This document shows positions 35,156-42,282 of a stretch of DNA of 64,000 bases, piece by piece. How positions within the stretch are numbered: the stretch's first letter is position 1; each line of letters starts with the position of its first letter. Below the pieces are notes generated by a model that made no database searches, was not told the DNA's origin, and saw nothing but the letters and a program-made list of their open reading frames with translations. Origin of the DNA: SIG440 sp045648175 (GTDB lineage: Bacteria; Bacillota; Clostridia; Monoglobales; Monoglobaceae); contig JAZRNN010000057.1 of assembly GCA_045648175.1 (NCBI GenBank), forward strand, positions 1 through 64,000, written 5' to 3'. The position numbers and the translations under genes are program-made.

Positions 35156-35969
35156 TTTTTCTTACCCGCTTTTTTGAGGTTGTTCTTTTGCTGTTATATT
35201 TTGCATATGCCTTGGGTTTGCGACTTTGAGCTATTGCCTTGCCTTTTGCCCCTGCTGCCTCAATCTTTTTAAGCATATTAACCTCTGATTCGCTGAGCTT
35301 ACGCCACTTACCTACAGGAAGATGTCCTAAAGTAAGACCCGCTTCTTTTGTGCGCTTGAGTTTTTTAACTATACATCCTAAAGACTCAAACATCTTTCTT
35401 ACCTGACGGTTTCTGCCTTCGTGAATGGTGATTTCAACCTTGGTGCCATACTGGGTTGCACCCACAACCTCAACCTCGGCAGGGCTTGTTTTTTGCCCGT
35501 CAATCACCACACCGCGACGAAGCTGCAAAATTGTATCCATTGTAATGTTCCCCGTAACTTCGGCAACATAGGTTTTTGCAATATCGTGCTTGGGATGGGT
35601 AATTTTAAAGGTTAAATCACCATCGTTTGTAAGCAACAACAAGCCTTCGGTATCATAGTCAAGTCTGCCCACAGGATAAATTCTTGCAGAAATATCCGAC
35701 ACAAGCTCCATAACTGTAGGTCGCCCCTTGTCGTCAGACACAGTTGTAACAAAACCAACCGGCTTATTAAGCATAATATAATATTTTTTCTCGTCGTTTT
35801 TTACACGAACACCATCTACCTCTATGATATCAAAATCTTCGTCTATCTGAACGCCCATCTCACGGATAATTTCGCCGTTAACAGAAACCCTGCCCTCGCT
35901 GATAATTTTCTCCGCCGCACGACGTGATGCCACCCCTGCATTTGCAAGGTATTTTTGAAGTCTCATCAT
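35148..35969 (-). CDS. rluB: rRNA pseudouridine synthase, RsuA/RluB family
   Basis: Isomerises uridine in 23S or 16S rRNA. The 273 residues comprise an N-terminal S4 RNA-binding domain (RLQKYLANAGVASRRAAE) and a catalytic domain with GRLDYDTEGLLLLTNDG, where the first Asp is catalytic, and GRNRQVRKMFE. A basic C-terminal tail of about 40 residues is rich in Lys and Arg. The Clostridia enzyme is usually called RluB-like. It is the first gene of the long minus-strand run. Confidence 0.93.
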   Translation of the reverse strand: MMRLQKYLANAGVASRRAAEKIISEGRVSVNGEIIREMGVQIDEDFDIIEVDGVRVKNDEKKYYIMLNKPVGFVTTVSDDKGRPTVMELVSDISARIYPVGRLDYDTEGLLLLTNDGDLTFKITHPKHDIAKTYVAEVTGNITMDTILQLRRGVVIDGQKTSPAEVEVVGATQYGTKVEITIHEGRNRQVRKMFESLGCIVKKLKRTKEAGLTLGHLPVGKWRKLSESEVNMLKKIEAAGAKGKAIAQSRKPKAYAKYNSKRTTSKKRVRKNG

Positions 35970-35998
35970 AAATATCCGCCCCCTTTAATATTCAAACA

Positions 35999-36034
35999 AG
36001 CTGCTGTAAACAGTATACACCATTCACAGCAGCT
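35999..36034 (-). terminator. Terminator after prs
   Basis: AGCTGCTGT/ACAGCAGCT forms a perfect 9-bp stem with an 18-nt loop that can extend inward. On the minus strand it is followed by TTGTTTG, a weak T tract. It separates prs from the rluB operon. Confidence 0.65.
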
Positions 36035-36046
36035 GTATATTTCAAA

Positions 36047-37177
36047 TTACATATTTTTATATTTGTCAAGGATTTTTTCTATTCTCTGTATAGGATTAAG
36101 CAGTTCGCTGATTGAATGTTCAGCGTTAAGCTCGTTGATAAGAAGTGCAACATACTTACTCATATCCACCTGATGATACCAGGGCTTTGTAAGAAGCTCG
36201 GGCTTTGCATAAATAAGATTTGTTGTAAACACGCCTTCAATCAAGCCTTCTTCATATGCCTTATCAAATCTTTCAAATCCTTCTGTGAACAAACCAAAGG
36301 TTGAAAACATAAATACTCTTGCTGCTTTTCTCTTTTTGAGTTCTCTTGCAACATCAATCATTGAGTCTCCTGATGAAATCATATCGTCAACAACGATAAC
36401 GTTCTTTCCGTCAACAGATGAACCAAGAAATTCGTGAGCGACGATAGGATTTTTGCCGTTTACCACTCTTGAATAATCGCGACGCTTATAGAACATACCA
36501 AGTTCCATCTCAAGAACCGAAGAATAATACATACATCTTGACATCGCACCTTCATCAGGAGAGATAATCATAGTATTGTCTTTTCTTAAGATGATATCCT
36601 TATCATATTTAAGACAGGACTTAATCATCTGGTATGTAGGCATTACATTTTCAAAACCCTTAAATGGGATTGCATTCTGAACTCTGGGGTCATGTGCATC
36701 AAATGTAATTATATTATCAACACCAATATTACAAAGTTCCTGGAGTGCCATTGCACAGTCAAGAGATTCTCTTGATGAACGCTTATGCTGACGACCTTCA
36801 TAAAGCATAGGCATAATCACCGTAATTCTTTTTGCTTTACCGCCGATTGCAGAAATCGCACGTTTAAGATCCTGATAATGGTCATCAGGGCTCATAGGAA
36901 CATCCTGACCGTAGAGCTTGTATGTTTCACCATAGTTAAAGCAATCAACTATGATATAAACATCATAAGTTCTTGCAGAATGTAAAAGAGTAGCCTTTGC
37001 CTCACCAGTACCGAATCTTGAAGTCTTTATGGGGAACAAAAATGTACCGTGCTCCTGAATATCGTCATCGTTAAACTTTTTCAGGTAATAGTCCACCTTT
37101 GAACAAAAGTCCTCACAGCCGTTCATTCCTATAACACCGAGTTTTCCCAGGTTATAAGATTCAATTGATGTTTTCAT
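36047..37177 (-). CDS. prs: Ribose-phosphate pyrophosphokinase
   Basis: Makes PRPP from ribose 5-phosphate and ATP. At 376 residues it is longer than bacterial class I Prs (about 315), with an N-terminal leader and insertions. The PRPP-binding loop VVDDMISSGDSM lies near residue 262, and the ribose-site TFDAHDPRVQNA near residue 155. The next gene upstream, nicotinate phosphoribosyltransferase, consumes PRPP, and pyrE in this window does too. A strong sigma-A promoter lies directly upstream. Confidence 0.93.
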   Translation of the reverse strand: MKTSIESYNLGKLGVIGMNGCEDFCSKVDYYLKKFNDDDIQEHGTFLFPIKTSRFGTGEAKATLLHSARTYDVYIIVDCFNYGETYKLYGQDVPMSPDDHYQDLKRAISAIGGKAKRITVIMPMLYEGRQHKRSSRESLDCAMALQELCNIGVDNIITFDAHDPRVQNAIPFKGFENVMPTYQMIKSCLKYDKDIILRKDNTMIISPDEGAMSRCMYYSSVLEMELGMFYKRRDYSRVVNGKNPIVAHEFLGSSVDGKNVIVVDDMISSGDSMIDVARELKKRKAARVFMFSTFGLFTEGFERFDKAYEEGLIEGVFTTNLIYAKPELLTKPWYHQVDMSKYVALLINELNAEHSISELLNPIQRIEKILDKYKNM

Positions 37178-37242
37178 ATGTTTTCTCCTTTTGGTTTATG
37201 TAATTTGTATAAGCATTTAGTTTTCATTTTAAGCCAAAAAAT

Positions 37243-37271
37243 ATTATACTTTAAATTTGTCAAAATGTCAA
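37243..37271 (-). promoter_or_regulatory. Sigma-A promoter of prs
   Basis: Minus-strand TTGACA, a 17-bp spacer and TATAAT: a perfect consensus promoter. The start codon of prs is about 65 bp downstream, preceded by an AAAGGAG site. It lies between pncB and prs, so prs has its own transcription start. Confidence 0.85.
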
Positions 37272-37296
37272 TAAATTCGGCAATAGTTAATTTTTA

Positions 37297-38733
37297 TTAA
37301 TTTAAACTGCGGTATTCAGACAGTAACTTGTATTTTACATCCCAGAGTTTCTGCGACAAATCAACATAATATTCGTGAGGATTTTCAAAACGCTTTACCT
37401 CGTCCCATATCTTGTCAAGCTGTTCTTCACAGTATGCACGAATCGCTTTCAGGTCAGGTGATTTATATACACACTTGCCTTTTTTGAATATTGGCACCTG
37501 CAGTTCAACCGCAGTAAAATTATAAACCATCTTTCTCTTCCATGTGTGCTCGGGGTCAAAGATTTCATAGTCTTTTGAGTCGTCAATAGTTTCTTCAGCA
37601 AGTGTTATAACATCGGCAATAGCCTTGCCCGTATCATTGGCAAAAAGACGATATACCTTTTTAAAACAAGGGTTTGTGATTTTTGCAACATTCTCACTGA
37701 CCTTGATTTTAGGAATAATATCCCCATCCTTTTCAAGTGCAACCAGCTTATAAACTCCACCAAAAACAGGCTCCGACTTAGATGTAATAAGTCTTTCACC
37801 CACGCCAAAGGAATCCACACAGGCACCTTGCTTGAGAATATCCTGAATTATATACTCATCAAGCGAGTTTGAAATAACAATCTTAACATCACTATATCCC
37901 GCATCATCAAGCATTTTGCGGGTTTTCTTTGTCAGGTATGTGATATCACCACTGTCAATACGCACACCCTTGGGTCGTATTCCCATTGGCTTAAGAACCT
38001 CATCAAAAACCCTGATAGCATTAGGAACTCCTGATTTTAAAACATTGTAGGTATCAATAAGAAGGGTACAATCATTAGGATACGCCTTAGCATATGCCTT
38101 AAAAGACTCATACTCGCTGTCAAATGACTGAACCCAGCTGTGTGCCATAGTACCAAGCGCCGGAACACCAAACATTACGTCAGAAATCGTACACGCAGTA
38201 CCTGTTGCACCGCCGATATAAGATGCGCGTGCACCATATATCGCACCTCCTGCACCCTGAGCACGACGTGAGCCGAATTCCATAACAGGTCTGCCCTCTG
38301 CCGCACGTACAATACGGTTACACTTTGTGGCAATAAGGCTTTGGTGATTTATGGTAAGCAAAAGCATTGTCTCGACAAACTGCGCCTGTATCAGCGGCCC
38401 TCTCACCGTGAGAATAGGCTCATTAGGGAAAATGGGCGTACCCTCAGGGATAGCCCATACATCACATTCAAATTTGAAATTTTCGAGATATGCCAAAAAC
38501 TCCTCGCAAAAAAGACCCTTTTTGCGAAGGTATTCAACATCCTCTGCGGTAAATTCAAGGTCCTCAAGATATTCAATAACCTGCTGAACCCCTGCCATAA
38601 TAGCAAAGCCCGCATTATCCGGAACCTTTCTGAAAAAGAGGTCAAAATATGCAATTTCATTCTGCATACCATTTTTCAGGTAACCGTTTGCCATTGTAAT
38701 TTCATAAAAATCGGTAAGTAATGTATAGTTCAT
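37297..38733 (-). CDS. pncB: Nicotinate phosphoribosyltransferase
   Basis: First step of NAD salvage from nicotinate: nicotinate + PRPP + ATP gives NaMN. About 478 residues starting MNYTLLTDFYEITMANGY, the family's usual N-terminus; a longer frame has no ribosome site. EFGSRRAQG near residue 165 carries the catalytic region, and a RIDSGDITYL block binds phosphate. The lone position with its own promoter suggests independent control. Together with prs it makes a small PRPP/NAD unit. Confidence 0.95.
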   Translation of the reverse strand: MNYTLLTDFYEITMANGYLKNGMQNEIAYFDLFFRKVPDNAGFAIMAGVQQVIEYLEDLEFTAEDVEYLRKKGLFCEEFLAYLENFKFECDVWAIPEGTPIFPNEPILTVRGPLIQAQFVETMLLLTINHQSLIATKCNRIVRAAEGRPVMEFGSRRAQGAGGAIYGARASYIGGATGTACTISDVMFGVPALGTMAHSWVQSFDSEYESFKAYAKAYPNDCTLLIDTYNVLKSGVPNAIRVFDEVLKPMGIRPKGVRIDSGDITYLTKKTRKMLDDAGYSDVKIVISNSLDEYIIQDILKQGACVDSFGVGERLITSKSEPVFGGVYKLVALEKDGDIIPKIKVSENVAKITNPCFKKVYRLFANDTGKAIADVITLAEETIDDSKDYEIFDPEHTWKRKMVYNFTAVELQVPIFKKGKCVYKSPDLKAIRAYCEEQLDKIWDEVKRFENPHEYYVDLSQKLWDVKYKLLSEYRSLN

Positions 38734-38774
38734 AATATATGCCCCGCCAAATGCAAGATTTTTTATATAAAACA

Positions 38775-38803
38775 AGTATACCACTTATATCTCTAAAATA
38801 CAA
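38775..38803 (-). promoter_or_regulatory. Sigma-A-like promoter of pncB
   Basis: Minus-strand TTGTAT, a 17-bp spacer and TATACT, about 42 bp upstream of the pncB ATG. The -35 box is weak at its last three bases, so this is a moderate match. Confidence 0.6.
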
Positions 38804-38838
38804 GAGATTTTACATTATTTGCACTTTTTTCTGTTCCT

Positions 38839-39093
38839 CTATACTGCCTCAATAATTATTATATCATCACCTATCTTTTTTATATTTTCCCACTTTATTA
38901 CCACATCGTTTTCTTTGCCTAAAAAACCCATTAGGCGGAATGCACCCGGTACAATCAACGCCGTCAGCCTTCCGGAGCATAGGTCTATTTCCACATCCGA
39001 TACAAAACCCAGCCTTGCCCCGTCTGACACATTTATAACCTCTTTTGCCTTTAATTCGTTAATACTGCATTTCACAAAAATCACCCCATACAT
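38839..39093 (-). CDS. ylmC: YlmC/YmxH-family PRC-barrel sporulation protein
   Basis: Small protein of 84 residues with a single PRC-barrel: INELKAKEVINVSDG then GFVSDVEIDLCSG and a final IKKIGDDIIII strand. In Clostridia it is commonly encoded next to sigG, but its function is not settled. AAGGAG lies eight bases before the ATG. Here it is divergent from the truncated sigG, whereas it usually follows sigG in the same direction, which already suggests a rearrangement at this locus. Confidence 0.9.
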   Translation of the reverse strand: MYGVIFVKCSINELKAKEVINVSDGARLGFVSDVEIDLCSGRLTALIVPGAFRLMGFLGKENDVVIKWENIKKIGDDIIIIEAV

Positions 39094-39138
39094 TTTTATG
39101 CTCCTTGTTTTTTCGATATTCTATTCCCAATTTCTTCA

Positions 39139-39168
39139 GTATATCAAAACGCACACTGTGACATACTG
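39139..39168 (+). promoter_or_regulatory. Candidate sigma-F/G-type promoter of sigG
   Basis: GTATA (39139-39143) and CATACTG (39162-39168) are 18 bp apart and lie about 25 bp before the sigG ribosome site AAAGAGGGGG. Forespore sigma factors recognise GnATA-like -35 and CATACTA-like -10 boxes, so the match is reasonable but not perfect. A second CATACTT follows at 39173-39179. Confidence 0.4.
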
Positions 39169-39192
39169 TAAACATACTTTTTAAAGAGGGGG

Positions 39193-39588
39193 CTGATTAA
39201 AATTTTTGTTAACAAGGTTGAAATATGCGGTGTAAATACAGCAAAGCTGCCGCATCTTAATGAAAAGCAAAAGCAGGCACTTTTTGAAAAAATACAGGCG
39301 GGTGATAAAGACGCCCGTCAGGAATTTATATATGGTAACCTGAGGCTTGTTCTCAGTGTTCTGCAACGTTTTGGCGGCAGAGGTGAAAATGTGGACGATT
39401 TGTTTCAGGTAGGATGCATCGGGCTGATAAAAGCCCTTGATAATTTTGATACCTCTCATGGCGTTAAATTTTCTACGTACGCAGTGCCAATAGATGTCCT
39501 TTGGGGAAATAATGCTACATATCAAATTTGTAATATATTTTTATATCGTCACCGCATACAACAATCTCAGAAACACAATCCTTTATAA
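39193..39588 (+). pseudogene. sigG: Truncated sporulation sigma factor SigG (5' part, interrupted)
   Basis: The frame VNKVEICGVNTAKL, LFEKIQAGDKDARQEFI, GNLRLVLSVLQRF, VDDLFQVGCIGLIKA and GVKFSTYAVP is clearly SigG: the diagnostic N-terminal EICGV plus sigma region 2. Identity stops after the Pro codon at 39487-39489. The expected MIIGEIRR and regions 3 and 4 are missing; about 32 unrelated codons follow to a stop inside the convergent recombinase gene. No ATG, GTG or TTG is in frame near the ribosome site; candidates are CTG 39193 or ATT 39196/39202. Either a pseudogene or one half of a gene rebuilt by excision, as sigK is in the skin system. Confidence 0.9.
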
Positions 39589-40882
39589 TACTGCACTGTT
39601 CTTGCAGTGTCATATATTCCCAGCTTTCACGAAGTGTTGAAAGTCTGGTTTTTATTTCGTTTTCACGTTTGCTGACAAGCCTCTGTTTCTTCTCAATGCT
39701 AATTTTTTTCTCTATCTCCTTCAATTCAGCCTTTGTTTCCTTTATTGCTGAGCTAAGTGCCGTATCTTCGCTTTCTGCAAAAATAAGATACAGTTTTTTT
39801 AATTTTTCGGTTATTTTTCTTTGCCGTTCCTCCAGTATTTCTAAAACCGATGCCGATGTGGAATACAATGTCTTTTTATTTTTGTTTTTTAAGCCAAGGG
39901 AAAATAAATCCTCTTTTATTATGCTTTCAAGTTCTTCTGCCCATACTCCGTCATTGGTGCAATCGGGGTCCTTAATAAGATGGGGCTTGCTTTTATCGTG
40001 AGAATAGCATACAATTTTATAGCCATTTTTGCCCCACTTATGATAACGCATTTTTGCACCGCAGCAGCCGCACCTGACAAGTCCAGTTAAAAGATTGCCC
40101 TGTTCAATCCGTTTTGAGCCTGAACGTTCACCCATTATCTGCATAGCTTTCTCAAAAGTTTCCAGAGAAATAATTGCCTCGTGCCTGCCCTTATATTCCT
40201 CGCCGTTGTAGCAGATGTATCCCGTATATGTCTTTCGCATCAGAATCTGCCGTGCAAGTTTTTCGTAAGACAACCCCAGCAGTCGGGCGATGGAATTGGT
40301 TGAATAACCGCCAATATACAACTCAAAAATCTTTCTTACTGTATCTGCATCCTTGTTTGGTATTAGAATCCCTTTTTCGGTATCATAGTCATACCCAAAA
40401 GGTACCCTGCCTCCACCCATCCAGTAGCCCATTTTAATGCGTTCCTTCATACCCATACTTGTACGTTCTTTGATATTTTCACGTTCAAGCTGTGCAAATG
40501 CAGAAAGAATCCCAAGCATAAGTCTGCCAAGAGGGGTTGATGTGTCCATACTTTCGTTTAAGGAAATAAAGTCAACACCGTTTGGATTAAAAACATCCTC
40601 GATAAGATACAGTGTGTCCTTTTGACTTCTTGAAAGTCGGTCAAGCTTATATACAATAACACAGCAGATTTTGTCTTGCTTTATATCCTCAATAAGCCGA
40701 GCAAGTTCTGGTCTTTCAATATTACTACCGCTGAAACCGCCGTCAATGTAATATTCATACTTTTTTATGGACTTTGACACACAATAGGCGGTAAGCATCT
40801 CCTTTTGCGCATCAATGGAATATCCTTCCTCACGTTGTGCGTCAGTTGAAACTCTTATATAAATTGCGGCAATTTTATCCAT
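39515..40882 (-). CDS. Large serine recombinase (SpoIVCA-like)
   Basis: Site-specific DNA recombinase of 455 residues, apparently intact. The N-terminal resolvase domain has YIRVSTDAQREEG with catalytic Ser12, the YKLDRLSRS motif near residue 77 and the long helix after GRLMLGILSAFAQLERE. The central recombinase domain is followed by a zinc-ribbon CGCCGAKM near residue 275, with later Cys residues, then a coiled coil (about 340-405), as in phage and skin-element integrases. It faces the truncated sigG and its stop lies only 25 bp from the break, the position expected of an integrase at its own attachment site. Confidence 0.95.
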   Translation of the reverse strand: MDKIAAIYIRVSTDAQREEGYSIDAQKEMLTAYCVSKSIKKYEYYIDGGFSGSNIERPELARLIEDIKQDKICCVIVYKLDRLSRSQKDTLYLIEDVFNPNGVDFISLNESMDTSTPLGRLMLGILSAFAQLERENIKERTSMGMKERIKMGYWMGGGRVPFGYDYDTEKGILIPNKDADTVRKIFELYIGGYSTNSIARLLGLSYEKLARQILMRKTYTGYICYNGEEYKGRHEAIISLETFEKAMQIMGERSGSKRIEQGNLLTGLVRCGCCGAKMRYHKWGKNGYKIVCYSHDKSKPHLIKDPDCTNDGVWAEELESIIKEDLFSLGLKNKNKKTLYSTSASVLEILEERQRKITEKLKKLYLIFAESEDTALSSAIKETKAELKEIEKKISIEKKQRLVSKRENEIKTRLSTLRESWEYMTLQEQCSIIKDCVSEIVVCGDDIKIYYKFDM

Positions 40883-41027
40883 TTATTCTCTTTTCTGCAG
40901 TCTTAACATTTGCAAAACGGCTGTTAACCTTTTCAATTGTGCCAGATATAAGCTCATTTTGGATAACAATTTCTCCCGACAATGCCTTGTTGACTTTTTT
41001 ACCGTTTACATATCTTGTAATTTTCAT
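40875..41027 (-). CDS. 50-residue basic protein overlapping the recombinase gene
   Basis: Starts MKITRYVNGKKVNKALSGE after an ideal GGAGGTG ribosome site, and its stop overlaps the recombinase ATG by eight bases, so the two are translationally coupled. It is Lys-rich with no known domain. Size, charge and position suit a recombination directionality factor (compare SprB of SPbeta), but no homology could be established. A longer upstream open frame lacks a start with a ribosome site. Confidence 0.6.
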   Translation of the reverse strand: MKITRYVNGKKVNKALSGEIVIQNELISGTIEKVNSRFANVKTAEKRING

Positions 41028-41090
41028 AAAAACACCTCCAAGGGTATTATTGACAAATTGGGAAGTAAAAAAACAGGCTGTATTATATAC

Positions 41091-41235
41091 GCAAAACTGC
41101 CCTGCATTTGCAGGACAGTTTTGCAATAAGTATTTGGTTTAGCGACAACCGATGTTTTGTTTGCATTAAAAAATGCGCCGACATTAGCCGACGCACAAAA
41201 AACGCAAACTCCGCCAGTCGCCAAACCAGTTTTAT
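41091..41235. repeat. Nested inverted repeats upstream of the recombinase unit
   Basis: A near-perfect hairpin of 15 paired bases (41091-41124: GCAAAACTG, CCTGCA/TGCAGG, CAGTTTTGC) is followed by an outer inverted repeat TGGTTTAGCGAC/GTCGCCAAACCA (41135-41146, 41217-41228, one mismatch). Inside lie GTTTGC/GCAAAC (41159-41164, 41204-41209) and TGCG/CGCA. The 41028-41435 gap holds this structure and AT-rich DNA; no gene was recognised. It could be an attachment site, a structured leader RNA on the minus strand, or the end of a decayed element. Confidence 0.6.
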
Positions 41236-41435
41236 ATAGTATGAGATATATCACACACCCACATAAGGAATTTGCATTTTTATCAAATTCAACTGTGAGT
41301 CTGTGAAAAAAAGCATATTTATACAAAATAAAATATACCTCCATACTACATAAAATATTAAACTGATTTGGCTAAAATTATAATATCATACTTTTTCTGT
41401 TTTGTCAAATTTTTGTATAAAGCAAATAATACAGA

Positions 41436-41469
41436 AAAGGCAGAAACGAAATCAATCGTTTCTGCCTTT
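41436..41469 (-). terminator. Terminator of the T-box operon
   Basis: Perfect 14-bp stem AAAGGCAGAAACGA/TCGTTTCTGCCTTT with a 6-nt loop, ten bases past the amidohydrolase stop. T-rich tails on both sides make it bidirectional. It marks the right limit of the recombinase-bearing segment. Confidence 0.85.
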
Positions 41470-41478
41470 AAAAATTAC

Positions 41479-42282
41479 TTAAATATTAAACAGTTCTTTT
41501 GCATTTTCGCTTAAGATTCTGCGGTTTGCATTCTCGCCAAGTTTCATTGCAAACAATTTCTTTAATACATTTTTTGCCGACCACATCGGGTAGTCAGAAC
41601 CAAACAAAACACGGTCTGTACCGTATCGCATAATCAGCTCCTTAAAATCACAATCCTTTGAAAATTCAAAGCTGGAAGAACAATCCACATAGAAGTTGGG
41701 TAGGCCTGCAAATTTCTCGCAGGCTTCCTCCCACACCGACCAGCCGCCGAAATGTGCACCAATCAATGTAAGATTGGGACATGCCTTTAAAACCGGCAAA
41801 ACACGGTTGGGGTTTGAGTTATCATAACGATAGTCACCCGTATGCATCAGAATAGGCAAATTATTCTTTTCACAATACTCATAGATTTTAAGAAGATTGC
41901 CCTTGTCAACCTGAAAACCCTGAATATCGGGGTGCAGCTTTACACCTTTAAGACCAAGTTCCATAAGGTGCTCAATGTCACCACCAATATCCTCACTTTC
42001 GGGATGCAGGGTTCCAAGACCTGTAAGAAATCCTTCACTTGCCTCTACCTCTGCGGCAATAAATTCATTTATGCTTTTTACCTGACGGGGTGTTGTTGCA
42101 ACAGACTGAACAATTGCGTGGTCAATGCCGAATTTTCTGTAAGCCTTCACCAGATGCTCCACCGTACCCTTGCCAAAAGCCGTTGAACCATAAAATTTGT
42201 CGGTTGCCGCAACCGCCTTTTCAGCAATTTTTTCAGGATAGATGTGACAATGTGCGTCAATAACATAGAAGCCTTTAACCAT
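41479..42282 (-). CDS. Amidohydrolase-2 family metal-dependent hydrolase
   Basis: TIM-barrel hydrolase of 267 residues. The metal-binding DAHCHIYP lies at residues 9-16, a LHPDIQGF strand near residue 117, MHTGDYR near residue 146, IGAHFGGW near residue 172 and GSDYPMW near residue 224, the standard ligands of the amidohydrolase/decarboxylase family. Decarboxylases of aromatic acids also belong here. Its start overlaps the stop of the fusion gene upstream, so they are co-translated. It is the last gene of the T-box operon; the substrate is unknown. Confidence 0.87.
   Translation of the reverse strand: MVKGFYVIDAHCHIYPEKIAEKAVAATDKFYGSTAFGKGTVEHLVKAYRKFGIDHAIVQSVATTPRQVKSINEFIAAEVEASEGFLTGLGTLHPESEDIGGDIEHLMELGLKGVKLHPDIQGFQVDKGNLLKIYEYCEKNNLPILMHTGDYRYDNSNPNRVLPVLKACPNLTLIGAHFGGWSVWEEACEKFAGLPNFYVDCSSSFEFSKDCDFKELIMRYGTDRVLFGSDYPMWSAKNVLKKLFAMKLGENANRRILSENAKELFNI

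Noticed and set aside
39490..39515. GGGGAAATAA after the sigG break, similar to the codons for Gly-Glu-Ile in intact sigG
   Set aside because: Frame and spacing do not fit and the similarity ends after ten bases; probably chance.
41024..41344. Minus-strand 106-codon frame upstream of the recombinase unit
   Set aside because: It runs through two hairpins, and its 3' part overlaps the well-supported start of the 50-residue gene; the structure is better explained as non-coding.
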